Assembly: GCA_021827445.1 (NCBI GenBank)
Contig: JAKAVW010000045.1
Span: 1-13,344, forward strand
Origin: Pseudomonadota bacterium
GTDB taxonomy: Bacteria > Pseudomonadota > Gammaproteobacteria > Acidithiobacillales > Acidithiobacillaceae
DNA: 13,344 nucleotides
Direction: 5' to 3'
The notes under the pieces were generated by a model, which made no database searches, had not been told where the DNA came from, and worked only from the letters and a program-made list of their open reading frames with translations. Below, piece after piece: positions 6,198 through 12,105 of this stretch. A program made the translations under genes and the position numbers. Positions within the stretch are counted from its first letter, which is position 1, and every line of letters begins with the position of its first letter.

Positions 6198-7136
6198 TCA
6201 GCGGCGGGGATGAAAGTCGGACATCTCCGCCAGTTGGTCCCACAGGGCTTTTTCCGGCTCACTGATTTTTTTGGGGACGACAATCTGGATCACCGCATAT
6301 AGATCGCCGGGCGTTTTACTGCCGGAGCCCGGCAACCCCTTCTGACTGAGCCGCAGCTTTTGCCCGCTGGCGCTGCCCGCCGGAATCTTCATGCGCACGT
6401 CGCCGTCCAGGGTGGGCACCTCGACGCTGGCACCCAACACTGCCTCCCAGGGCGTGATATGCAGGTCGTGGTACAAATCGCTACCCTCTACCCGAAACCT
6501 GGGGTGTGGCTGGAACTGGATGTGCAGATACAGATCGCCATTGGGACCGCCGCCCAGGCCCGGCGCGCCCTGCCCGGCCATCCGCAGCCGCTGACCTTCG
6601 CGGATGCCTTTGGGAATTTTGACGGTCAGGCGCCGCGCTTCCCGGCGCATACGCCCATCGGGACCCATGGTGGGCACTTCCAGATTGATCTCGCGCTGAG
6701 CGCCGTGGGCGGCATCTTCCAGGCTGACGCGGATAGTGGCCTCGCTGTCTTCGCCCTGGCTGCGGAATCCGCCCCCCCCGCTGCCGCGAAAGCCGCCGCC
6801 CTGCTGCTGACGGAATATAGACTCGAAAAAGTCACTGAATCCGCCGCTGCCAAAATCCGGCGCACCCCCGCCCGTCTGCTGTCCCCAGCCGGGCGGGGGC
6901 CGGAACTCCTGACCGGCCCGCCAGTTGCTGCCCAACTGGTCATAGGCGGCGCGCTTCTCTGGGTCTTTGAGCACCTCATAGGCCTCCTGAAGATCTTTGA
7001 AGCGGTCTTCCGCGTCCTTTTCCTTGCTGACGTCCGGGTGATATTTGCGTGCCATTTTGCGATAAGACGCCTTGATCGCGTCGGCATCGGCACTGCGTTC
7101 GACCCCCAGAATTTTGTAGTAGTCCTTGTATTCCAA
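6198..7136 (-). CDS. cbpA: CbpA-type DnaJ co-chaperone (J-domain, no zinc finger)
   Basis: A 312-residue protein. It starts at a TTG (7136) behind AAGGGGGA with about 5-base spacing. The next residues, EYKDYYKILGV, are the canonical J-domain start, so the TTG is credible. The J-domain covers 1-70, with His33-Pro34-Asp35 for DnaK stimulation. A Gly/Phe-rich linker follows at ~74-128 (GGGFRGSGGGGF). Two beta-sandwich client-binding domains cover ~131-290 (IPKGIREGQRLRMAGQG; IPAGSASGQKLRLSQKG). A short helical C-terminus includes EPEKALWDQLAEM. There is no CxxCxGxG zinc module, so this is a class II (CbpA/DnaJ-2) protein acting with cytosolic DnaK. It is cotranscribed with cbpM. A heat-shock-type promoter candidate lies upstream. 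Confidence 0.93.
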   Translation of the reverse strand: MEYKDYYKILGVERSADADAIKASYRKMARKYHPDVSKEKDAEDRFKDLQEAYEVLKDPEKRAAYDQLGSNWRAGQEFRPPPGWGQQTGGGAPDFGSGGFSDFFESIFRQQQGGGFRGSGGGGFRSQGEDSEATIRVSLEDAAHGAQREINLEVPTMGPDGRMRREARRLTVKIPKGIREGQRLRMAGQGAPGLGGGPNGDLYLHIQFQPHPRFRVEGSDLYHDLHITPWEAVLGASVEVPTLDGDVRMKIPAGSASGQKLRLSQKGLPGSGSKTPGDLYAVIQIVVPKKISEPEKALWDQLAEMSDFHPRR

Positions 7137-7155
7137 CTCGTCCCCCTTATCATTG

Positions 7156-7183
7156 GTTATAGCAGACAGTGGCCCGACTGCAA
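7156..7183 (-). promoter_or_regulatory. Second, sigma-70-type promoter candidate for cbpA
   Basis: On the minus strand TTGCAG (bases 7183-7178) lies 16 bases before TATAAC (7161-7156). The -10 is strong (five of six positions) and the -35 weak (three of six). It would give a very short leader of about 13 bases to the TTG start, still just including the Shine-Dalgarno sequence. It overlaps the hairpin at 7161-7190. Confidence 0.3.
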
Positions 7184-7190
7184 GTCTGCT
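7161..7190. promoter_or_regulatory. Inverted repeat in the cbpA leader
   Basis: AGCAGAC (7161-7167) pairs perfectly with GTCTGCT (7184-7190). Inside, CAGT (7167-7170) and ACTG (7177-7180) can pair around GGCCCG as an alternative or nested stem. If cbpA starts from the sigma-32 candidate near 7188, this hairpin forms at the extreme 5' end of its mRNA. No T-run follows on either strand, so it is not a typical terminator. Confidence 0.35.
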
Positions 7191-7219
7191 TTCACAATGC
7201 GGTCATTATGCCGTATTTT
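7191..7219 (+). promoter_or_regulatory. Candidate sigma-70 promoter of uvrD
   Basis: TTCACA (7191-7196; five of six) is followed after exactly 17 bases by TATTTT (7214-7219; four of six). The predicted start near 7226 gives a leader of about 26 bases carrying the GAGGAG ribosome site. It occupies almost the same bases as the cbpA heat-shock candidate on the other strand. Confidence 0.4.
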
Positions 7220-7223
7220 CAAG
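7195..7223 (-). promoter_or_regulatory. Candidate heat-shock (sigma-32/RpoH) promoter of cbpA-cbpM
   Basis: On the minus strand CTTGAAA (bases 7223-7217) exactly matches the E. coli sigma-32 -35 element. After 14 bases comes CCGCATTG (7202-7195), close to the -10 element CCCCATnT. The predicted start near 7188 gives a leader of about 52 bases. A DnaJ-type gene downstream makes heat-shock control likely on general grounds. Confidence 0.5.
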
Positions 7224-7251
7224 CTTGGACGCCCAAGCGCGAGGAGTTGCT

Positions 7252-9381
7252 GTGTCTGAATGGTCTGCTCTCAATCCCCGCCAGATGGAGGCGGTGACTC
7301 TGCCACCTGGTCCGGCGCTGGTGCTGGCGGGGGCTGGTTCCGGCAAAACACGGGTGCTGACCAGCCGCATTGCTCATTTGCTGGAAGGAGGTGTGCATCC
7401 CGGCGAGGTTCTGGCGGTGACTTTCACCAATAAGGCAGCGCGGGCTATGCGCGGGCGGCTCGATGGTATGGTCGCCATGGATTTGCGGGCCCTGTGGATG
7501 GGCACCTTCCATGGTATCGCCCACCGCCTGCTGCGCATGCATCACGAGGTGCTGGGCTTACCCGCGGATTTTCAGGTCCTGGATGCTGACGATAGTCAGC
7601 GCCTGCTGCGGCGCATCATGCGCGAGGCGCAGATGGATGAGAAGCAGTGGCCGCCGCGGGCCATGGCCGGGCGCATCGGTCGCTGGAAGGATGAGGGCTG
7701 GGGGCCGGAGCAGGTGCAACAATATGAAGGACCGGTGGCGGTACCGTTCATTCCTATTTACAGCGCTTATGAAGCGACCAAAAAGCGCTCTGGATTGGTG
7801 GACTTTGGCGATTTGCTGCTGTATGCCCTGCGTCTCTGGGAGTCGCCGGAAATCCTCGATCATTATCAGCGTCGTTTCCAGCATGTTCTGGTGGACGAGT
7901 TTCAGGACACCAATGCGGTGCAATATGCCTGGCTGAAAGGGTTGGCCCGGCATGGGCAGATTTTCGTGGTCGGTGATGATGACCAGTCCATCTATGCCTG
8001 GCGTGGCGCGCGGGTGGAGAATCTGCTGCGCTTTGCTGAAGACTTTTCCGGGGCACAAGTGGTGCGGCTGGAGCAGAACTATCGTTCGACGGCGCCCATT
8101 CTGCAGGCCGCCAATGCGGTCATCGCTCACAACCCCGATCGTCTCGGCAAAACCCTGTGGACGGCGAAGCCGGGGGGAGAAGCCATTCATCTGTACACCG
8201 CCTACAATGAGGTCGATGAGGCGCGCTATGTGGTGGGCCGCATTCAGCGCTGGCTGGAAGGCGGCGGTCGTCGCTCCGAATGCGCGATTCTCTATCGCTC
8301 CAATGCCCAGTCGCGGGCTTTTGAAGAAGTGTTGGTGCGCGAAGGGATGCCCTATCGGGTCTATGGCGGCCTGCGTTTCTTCGAGCGCGCCGAAATCAAG
8401 GATACGCTGGCCTACCTGCGCCTCACGGCTAATCGTCATGACGATGCCTCCTTTGAGCGGGTGGTGAATGTGCCGGCGCGTGGCATCGGTGCGGTCAGTG
8501 TCGAACGTCTGCGTCATCTGGCCCGCGCGCGTGGCCTCTCGCTCTGGCAGGCGGCCGGAGAACTGGGGCAGCCGAAAATCAGCGCCTTCCTCAATCTGGT
8601 GGATGATCTGGCCGCGCGGACGGCGGAGACGGATCTCGGCGAGCGGGTGGAGACCGTGCTGGCCCGCACCGGCCTGCGGGAATGGCACGGTCGCGAGGGC
8701 GATCGTGCCGAGGGCCGTCTGGAAAACTTGGACGAGCTAGTTAACGCCGCGCGCAGTTATGCCCAGGACTGGGCCGCCGACCCCAATCTGGGTGATCTGG
8801 CGCCACAGCCGGGGAATATGCTCTCGGAGTTTCTGACTCACGCTGCGCTGGAGGCGGGGGACGGTGCCGGCGATGCCTGGGAGGACTGTGTGCAGTTGAT
8901 GAGTCTGCACAGCGCCAAGGGGCTGGAGTTTCCGCTGGTGTTTCTGGTGGGCCTGGAAGAAGGGCTGTTCCCTCATCAGCGCTCCCTGGAAGATCCTCAG
9001 GGGCTGGCGGAGGAGCGACGCCTTTGTTACGTGGGCATGACCCGCGCCATGCGTCTGCTGGTGATCAGCCATGCCGAGAGTCGTCGTCTGCATGGCAGCG
9101 AACGGATGACCATACCTTCCCGCTTTCTGCGGGAGATTCCCGAGGAACTCCTGCAGGAACTGCGGCCACGGGCGCGGATCAGCCGCCCTGCCATACCTGT
9201 GCGCACCGCGGCGCCGGAGATGCCTTATCCCCTGGGTTCACGCCTCCAGCATCCGGTATTCGGCGAGGGGGTGGTGCTGGGTTATGAGGCGGGTGGTCGC
9301 CAAGGGCGGATTCAGGTGCAGTTTGTGTCGGGGAGCAAGTGGTTGGCACTGGGGGTGGTGGCTTTGGAGCGGTTGCCTTAA
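7252..9381 (+). CDS. uvrD: DNA helicase II, UvrD/Rep superfamily 1
   Basis: A 709-residue protein. It starts at GTG 7252, five bases after GAGGAG (7241-7246); the longer in-frame reading from 7126 crosses the cbpA start and promoters and is rejected. Helicase motifs occur in order: Q-motif LNPRQMEAV (Gln11), Walker A GAGSGKT (27-33), Ia TFTNKAA (57-63), II DEFQD (215-219), III GDDDQSIYAWRGA (241-253), IV QNYRS (275-279), V LHSAKGLEF (552-560), and VI RRLCYVGMTRA (589-599). The C-terminus YPLGSRLQHPVFGEG to KWLALGVVALERL (about 659-709) is the Tudor-like module of UvrD/PcrA that contacts RNA polymerase. The protein is a 3'-5' ATP-dependent helicase in nucleotide excision and mismatch repair. 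Length and motifs are complete. comEA follows after 18 bases, probably in the same transcript. Confidence 0.95.
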   Translation: MSEWSALNPRQMEAVTLPPGPALVLAGAGSGKTRVLTSRIAHLLEGGVHPGEVLAVTFTNKAARAMRGRLDGMVAMDLRALWMGTFHGIAHRLLRMHHEVLGLPADFQVLDADDSQRLLRRIMREAQMDEKQWPPRAMAGRIGRWKDEGWGPEQVQQYEGPVAVPFIPIYSAYEATKKRSGLVDFGDLLLYALRLWESPEILDHYQRRFQHVLVDEFQDTNAVQYAWLKGLARHGQIFVVGDDDQSIYAWRGARVENLLRFAEDFSGAQVVRLEQNYRSTAPILQAANAVIAHNPDRLGKTLWTAKPGGEAIHLYTAYNEVDEARYVVGRIQRWLEGGGRRSECAILYRSNAQSRAFEEVLVREGMPYRVYGGLRFFERAEIKDTLAYLRLTANRHDDASFERVVNVPARGIGAVSVERLRHLARARGLSLWQAAGELGQPKISAFLNLVDDLAARTAETDLGERVETVLARTGLREWHGREGDRAEGRLENLDELVNAARSYAQDWAADPNLGDLAPQPGNMLSEFLTHAALEAGDGAGDAWEDCVQLMSLHSAKGLEFPLVFLVGLEEGLFPHQRSLEDPQGLAEERRLCYVGMTRAMRLLVISHAESRRLHGSERMTIPSRFLREIPEELLQELRPRARISRPAIPVRTAAPEMPYPLGSRLQHPVFGEGVVLGYEAGGRQGRIQVQFVSGSKWLALGVVALERLP

Positions 9382-9399
9382 AAAAAGGAGTGGAGCGTG

Positions 9400-9822
9400 A
9401 TGAAAACAGGATTGCGGGGATTTTTGTGCTTGCTGTTCCTGCTGTTTGCCCCTGCCGTCTGGGCGTCGGTGAATATCAATACGGCCGATGCCGCGGCGCT
9501 GGATGCGCTGCCGGGCATTGGTCCGGCCAAGGCACAGGCGGTGCTGGAATACCGGCAGGCGCATGGGCCTTTCAAGCGTGTGGGTGAGCTCGCCAGTGTC
9601 CATGGCATCGGTCCCAAGCTATTAGAGCACTTGCGCCCGATGGTGAGCCTCAGCGGCGACTCGGTGTTGCCGCAAAAAACGGCTCGACAGGCTGGTCACT
9701 CTCATGCTGCAGTGCCTGTGGGAGAGGAACGCGTCGTTCGGCGCGGAAGTCACGGCTATATTTTGGAAAGCTCTCCACAGAGCAATGCCTTCTCGCTCAA
9801 GGACCAAGCTACCCCGCAATGA
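9400..9822 (+). CDS. comEA: ComEA-like helix-hairpin-helix DNA-binding protein with an extended tail
   Basis: A 140-residue protein. The ATG at 9400 is nine bases after AAGGAG (9385-9390); a GTG directly before it is the alternative. Residues 1-22 are a signal peptide (FLCLLFLLFAPAVWA). The mature domain starts VNINTADAAALDALPGIGPA and holds two hairpins, LPGIGPAKA (37-45) and VHGIGPKLL (67-75). This is the classic ComEA unit, which binds incoming double-stranded DNA in the periplasm during transformation. Stand-alone ComEA proteins usually end shortly after residue ~83. Here a further ~57 polar residues with no recognisable domain follow. The stop overlaps an ATG (ATGA, 9819-9822), suggesting coupling to the broken ORF downstream. 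Probably expressed with uvrD. Confidence 0.88.
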   Translation: MKTGLRGFLCLLFLLFAPAVWASVNINTADAAALDALPGIGPAKAQAVLEYRQAHGPFKRVGELASVHGIGPKLLEHLRPMVSLSGDSVLPQKTARQAGHSHAAVPVGEERVVRRGSHGYILESSPQSNAFSLKDQATPQ

Positions 9823-9939
9823 TCTGGCTGTATTCCATCCGGATTGGGCCTTGCCCCCAGTGAGGGCTTGTTCTTCGGCATCGCGCTGGTGTTGATTGCG
9901 CACTGGTCGGGGAAGACGTCGCCGGATCATAAACCCTGA
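9819..9939 (+). pseudogene. Broken short membrane-protein ORF behind comEA
   Basis: An ATG at 9819 overlaps the comEA stop as ATGA and encodes MIWLYSIRIG before a premature stop 14 codons in. From about 9841 another frame (the frame of comEA) reads GLGLAPSEGLFFGIALVLIA, then HWSGKTSPDHKP, with a stop at 9937-9939. The second piece looks like the last membrane helix and polar tail of a real protein. A one-base indel, or an internal deletion, would join them. With a simple indel the product is a ~41-residue single-helix membrane protein. I do not recognise the family. Non-coding chance is possible. Confidence 0.35.
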
Positions 9940-9971
9940 AGTCATGATCTTGTTGAGGTGTCGCGGAGCTG

Positions 9972-9999
9972 TGGCGGGCTGGTGTTTATACCAGCCGCC
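9972..9999. other. Hairpin straddling the thrB stop codon
   Basis: GGCTGGT (9978-9984) pairs with ACCAGCC (9990-9996) across a short loop that contains the thrB stop (complement of 9986-9988). A GGC/GCC extension past one bulged base lengthens the stem. Neither side has a T-run, so an intrinsic terminator is doubtful. It may protect the 3' end of the thrB mRNA, or be a shared barrier between the converging comEA and thrB transcripts. Confidence 0.35.
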
Positions 10000-10918
10000 G
10001 ACGCTGCAAAAGAATTCGCCGGTATTCCTCCGGATCTTTGCATAGGGTGATGGCACCGGGGCGGCGAAAATGTATGGCATCCAGGCGCAGCAGCCAGAAG
10101 CGTAGGGCGGCGGCGCGCAGCAGGGGGAACCACAACACTTCCTCGCCGGTCTGCAGAGGACGGGTAGCCACATAGGCATCCCATAACGCCGTAACTAATG
10201 CCTGGTCAAAACGACCATCGGCTTCCGAGCACCAAGAGTTGGCCACCACCGCCAGGTCGTAGAGCCAGACATCATCCCCAGCGTAGTAAAAATCGATGGT
10301 GCCTGAGATCTGGCCGTTCTCGAACAAAACATTATCGGGGAAAAGATCGGCGTGCACGACTCCACCGGGGAGAGCTGTGCGATCCAGTGTGCCCTGATAG
10401 GCAATTTCGTTCGCAATAACCGCGTTGTTTTCGGGGCTCAGGTGCGGCACGAGATGTCTGGCTGTTTCCAGCCACCAGGTGAGTCCGGCAGGATTGGGGT
10501 GCCGCTCTGGAAAGCTCTCCCCGGCCAGATGCATCCGCGCCAGCAAGGTTCCAAGCGCGCTGATTTCGGCAACAGAGGGCGCCCGCCCCTCGATGGACGT
10601 ACCGCTCAGACGCTGGACGATGGCGGCGGGTTTACCGCATAACGTGCTGAGACTGTGGCCTGCCAGGGTGCGCATGGGGCGCGGGCAGGGAATGCCGTGC
10701 AGGCTCAGCCATTCGGTGAGATTAAGAAAATAAGGAATTTTGCTGCGCGGCAGACGCTCGAAGAGGGTCAGGACAAAGTGACCCTTTTCAGTGTCGAGGA
10801 AATAATTACTGTTCTCTACCCCGGCGGAAATGCCGGTCAGCGCGCGGGCGCCGCCGAGGTCATAATCCCTGAGAAATTGCGCGAGTTCGAGGTCGCTGAC
10901 ACGGGTATAAACAGACAT
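9986..10918 (-). CDS. thrB: Homoserine kinase, aminoglycoside-phosphotransferase fold
   Basis: A 310-residue protein. I take the ATG at 10918 (MSVYTRVSD), the usual family start; a GTG at 10927 would add three residues. No strong Shine-Dalgarno sequence is visible for either. The protein has the ATP-binding N-lobe with GISAGVENSNYF (29-40) and F-V-L-T-L-F-E-R (48-55). The catalytic loop is HADLFPDNVLF (His189, Asp191, Asn196), with metal-binding Asp209 in GTIDFYYAGDD. This is the ThrB2/APH-like type found in Pseudomonas and relatives, not the GHMP-kinase ThrB of E. coli. It phosphorylates L-homoserine with ATP, the step before threonine synthase. It sits 43 bases after the DUF2782 gene on the same strand. 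Converges with comEA. Confidence 0.93.
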   Translation of the reverse strand: MSVYTRVSDLELAQFLRDYDLGGARALTGISAGVENSNYFLDTEKGHFVLTLFERLPRSKIPYFLNLTEWLSLHGIPCPRPMRTLAGHSLSTLCGKPAAIVQRLSGTSIEGRAPSVAEISALGTLLARMHLAGESFPERHPNPAGLTWWLETARHLVPHLSPENNAVIANEIAYQGTLDRTALPGGVVHADLFPDNVLFENGQISGTIDFYYAGDDVWLYDLAVVANSWCSEADGRFDQALVTALWDAYVATRPLQTGEEVLWFPLLRAAALRFWLLRLDAIHFRRPGAITLCKDPEEYRRILLQRRRLV

Positions 10919-10961
10919 AAACGGCACTTTCGCTCAGAGATTGGGAATAAACGGGGCTCGT

Positions 10962-11297
10962 TTACCAGCGGAAAATAACCCACTGAGGCACACTCAGGTG
11001 TTCAGCCGCCGTTTGTGGCACTTCGGTGAAACGGCCGGTGCCGCCCTTGTCTTCCAGATAATAAGGCGGAAACGGCTTTGGTGGAATGACCTTGACCATG
11101 TACACCTTGCCATTGACCTTATACTCCTCAATTCTGGAGCCTTTTGGCACCTTGATCTCGGCTTTAGACCCGGCCTTGGCCTCGGGGGCCAGGGTGGGCA
11201 GATGCAGTTTCTGGATATTGTCCGCCGCCCATGCGGAGAGGCTGATGCCTAACGCAAAGCAGGTACCGACAATGAGGGTGAAGATGCGTATGGACAT
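10962..11297 (-). CDS. DUF2782 exported small protein
   Basis: A 111-residue protein. The ATG at 11297 follows AGGAG with 7-base spacing; a longer frame to 11375 runs into the upstream gene and is rejected. Residues 1-24 are a signal peptide (FTLIVGTCFALGISLSAWA) ending A-W-A. The core matches DUF2782: VPKGSRIEEYKVNGKVYMVK, then PPYYLEDKGGTGRF. The family is periplasmic and of unknown function, and it commonly lies beside thrB and polA in gammaproteobacteria. That neighbourhood is reproduced here. It starts 19 bases after the LOG-family gene stop and precedes thrB by 43 bases, so the three are probably one transcript. Confidence 0.85.
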   Translation of the reverse strand: MSIRIFTLIVGTCFALGISLSAWAADNIQKLHLPTLAPEAKAGSKAEIKVPKGSRIEEYKVNGKVYMVKVIPPKPFPPYYLEDKGGTGRFTEVPQTAAEHLSVPQWVIFRW

Positions 11298-11316
11298 GGT
11301 GATACTCCTGGGGTCC

Positions 11317-12036
11317 TTAAAGGTTGAGAAGGGCCTCTGTCTCAGCGGCGGAAGGCGCAAAGCCGCGTTTTTCATAGTGATTAAAAATGGCTGATACCAC
11401 TTCGTCGGTGTCGTCGATCATGGTGATGAGATTGAGATCTTCCGGCCTGATGGTCCCCGCCGTCAGCATGGATTCCCGCCACCAGTCGATCAGTCCTTTC
11501 CAGAAACTGGACTCCACCAGAATGATGGGCATCTTGCGGGTTTTACCGGTCTGTACCAGGGTCAGGCACTCGGCCAGTTCATCCAGCGTTCCAAAACCGC
11601 CCGGCATCACCACATAGGCGACCGCGTATTTCATGAACATGACCTTGCGTGAGTAAAAATGCTCGAAAGATATGGAGACATCCTGGTAAGGGTTGGTATG
11701 TTGCTCGTGGGGCAGTTCGATATTGAGTCCGATGCTGTAGCCCGTGCCACGAAAGGCACCCTTGTTGGCGGCTTCCATCACCCCGGGGCCGCCGCCGCTA
11801 ATGACAGAAAACCCGGCATTGGAGAGTTTCTCGGCGATCTCCTGGGCTTTCAGGTACCAGGGATGTTCCGGGTCAATGCGGGCTGAACCGAAAATGCTGA
11901 CACAAGGGTCGACGTCGGCCAGTTTTTCGTAACCGCGCACAAACTCAGCCATAATCTGAAAGATTTTCCAAGCCTCGCGGGTGAGGCGGCCTTCGCCCCT
12001 GTCGCGCAGTTTTTCCTCTTCGAGATGTGCCCGCAT
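11317..12036 (-). CDS. LOG-family (TIGR00730) nucleotide-monophosphate nucleosidase-like protein
   Basis: A 239-residue protein from the ATG at 12036 (MRAHLEEEKLRDRGEG). A TTG at 12054 would add six residues, but neither start has a convincing ribosome site. A Rossmann-like fold shows CVSIFGSAR (45-53), VISGGGPGVMEAANKGAF (78-95) and the signature PGGFGTLDE (145-153). The conserved Arg130 precedes it (HFYSRKVMF). LOG proteins hydrolyse cytokinin riboside 5'-monophosphates or related nucleotides to base plus ribose phosphate; in many bacteria the physiological substrate is unclear. The N-terminal ~40 residues (TREAWKIFQIMAEFVRGYEKL) mark the longer bacterial subgroup. It is the first gene of the minus-strand run with DUF2782 and thrB, divergent from polA. 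Confidence 0.88.
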   Translation of the reverse strand: MRAHLEEEKLRDRGEGRLTREAWKIFQIMAEFVRGYEKLADVDPCVSIFGSARIDPEHPWYLKAQEIAEKLSNAGFSVISGGGPGVMEAANKGAFRGTGYSIGLNIELPHEQHTNPYQDVSISFEHFYSRKVMFMKYAVAYVVMPGGFGTLDELAECLTLVQTGKTRKMPIILVESSFWKGLIDWWRESMLTAGTIRPEDLNLITMIDDTDEVVSAIFNHYEKRGFAPSAAETEALLNL

Positions 12037-12047
12037 CCGTCGTTCCC

Positions 12048-12076
12048 GTGTCAAAGATGATAATTTTCCGTATTAT
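12048..12076 (+). promoter_or_regulatory. Candidate sigma-70 promoter of polA
   Basis: GTGTCA (12048-12053; four of six) precedes TATTAT (12071-12076; five of six) by exactly 17 bases. Transcription would start near 12083, about 23 bases before the polA ATG. The -10 region also contains an imperfect ATAAT / ATTAT inverted repeat. On the minus strand TATCAT (12062-12057) could serve as a -10 for the LOG gene. If so, the ATG at 12036 rather than the TTG at 12054 would be the start. Confidence 0.4.
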
Positions 12077-12105
12077 GACGGAAATCCGCGGAGAAGTCCC
12101 AGACC

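Noticed and set aside
6360..7259. 299-codon open frame on the plus strand opposite cbpA
   Set aside because: Antisense shadow; cbpA on the minus strand is unmistakable from its J-domain and client-binding domains.
7558..8688. 376-codon open frame on the minus strand inside uvrD
   Set aside because: Antisense of helicase motifs; no independent family features.
9622..10179. 185-codon minus-strand frame across the comEA-thrB junction
   Set aside because: It overlaps two well supported genes in another frame and looks like random arginine/serine-rich translation.
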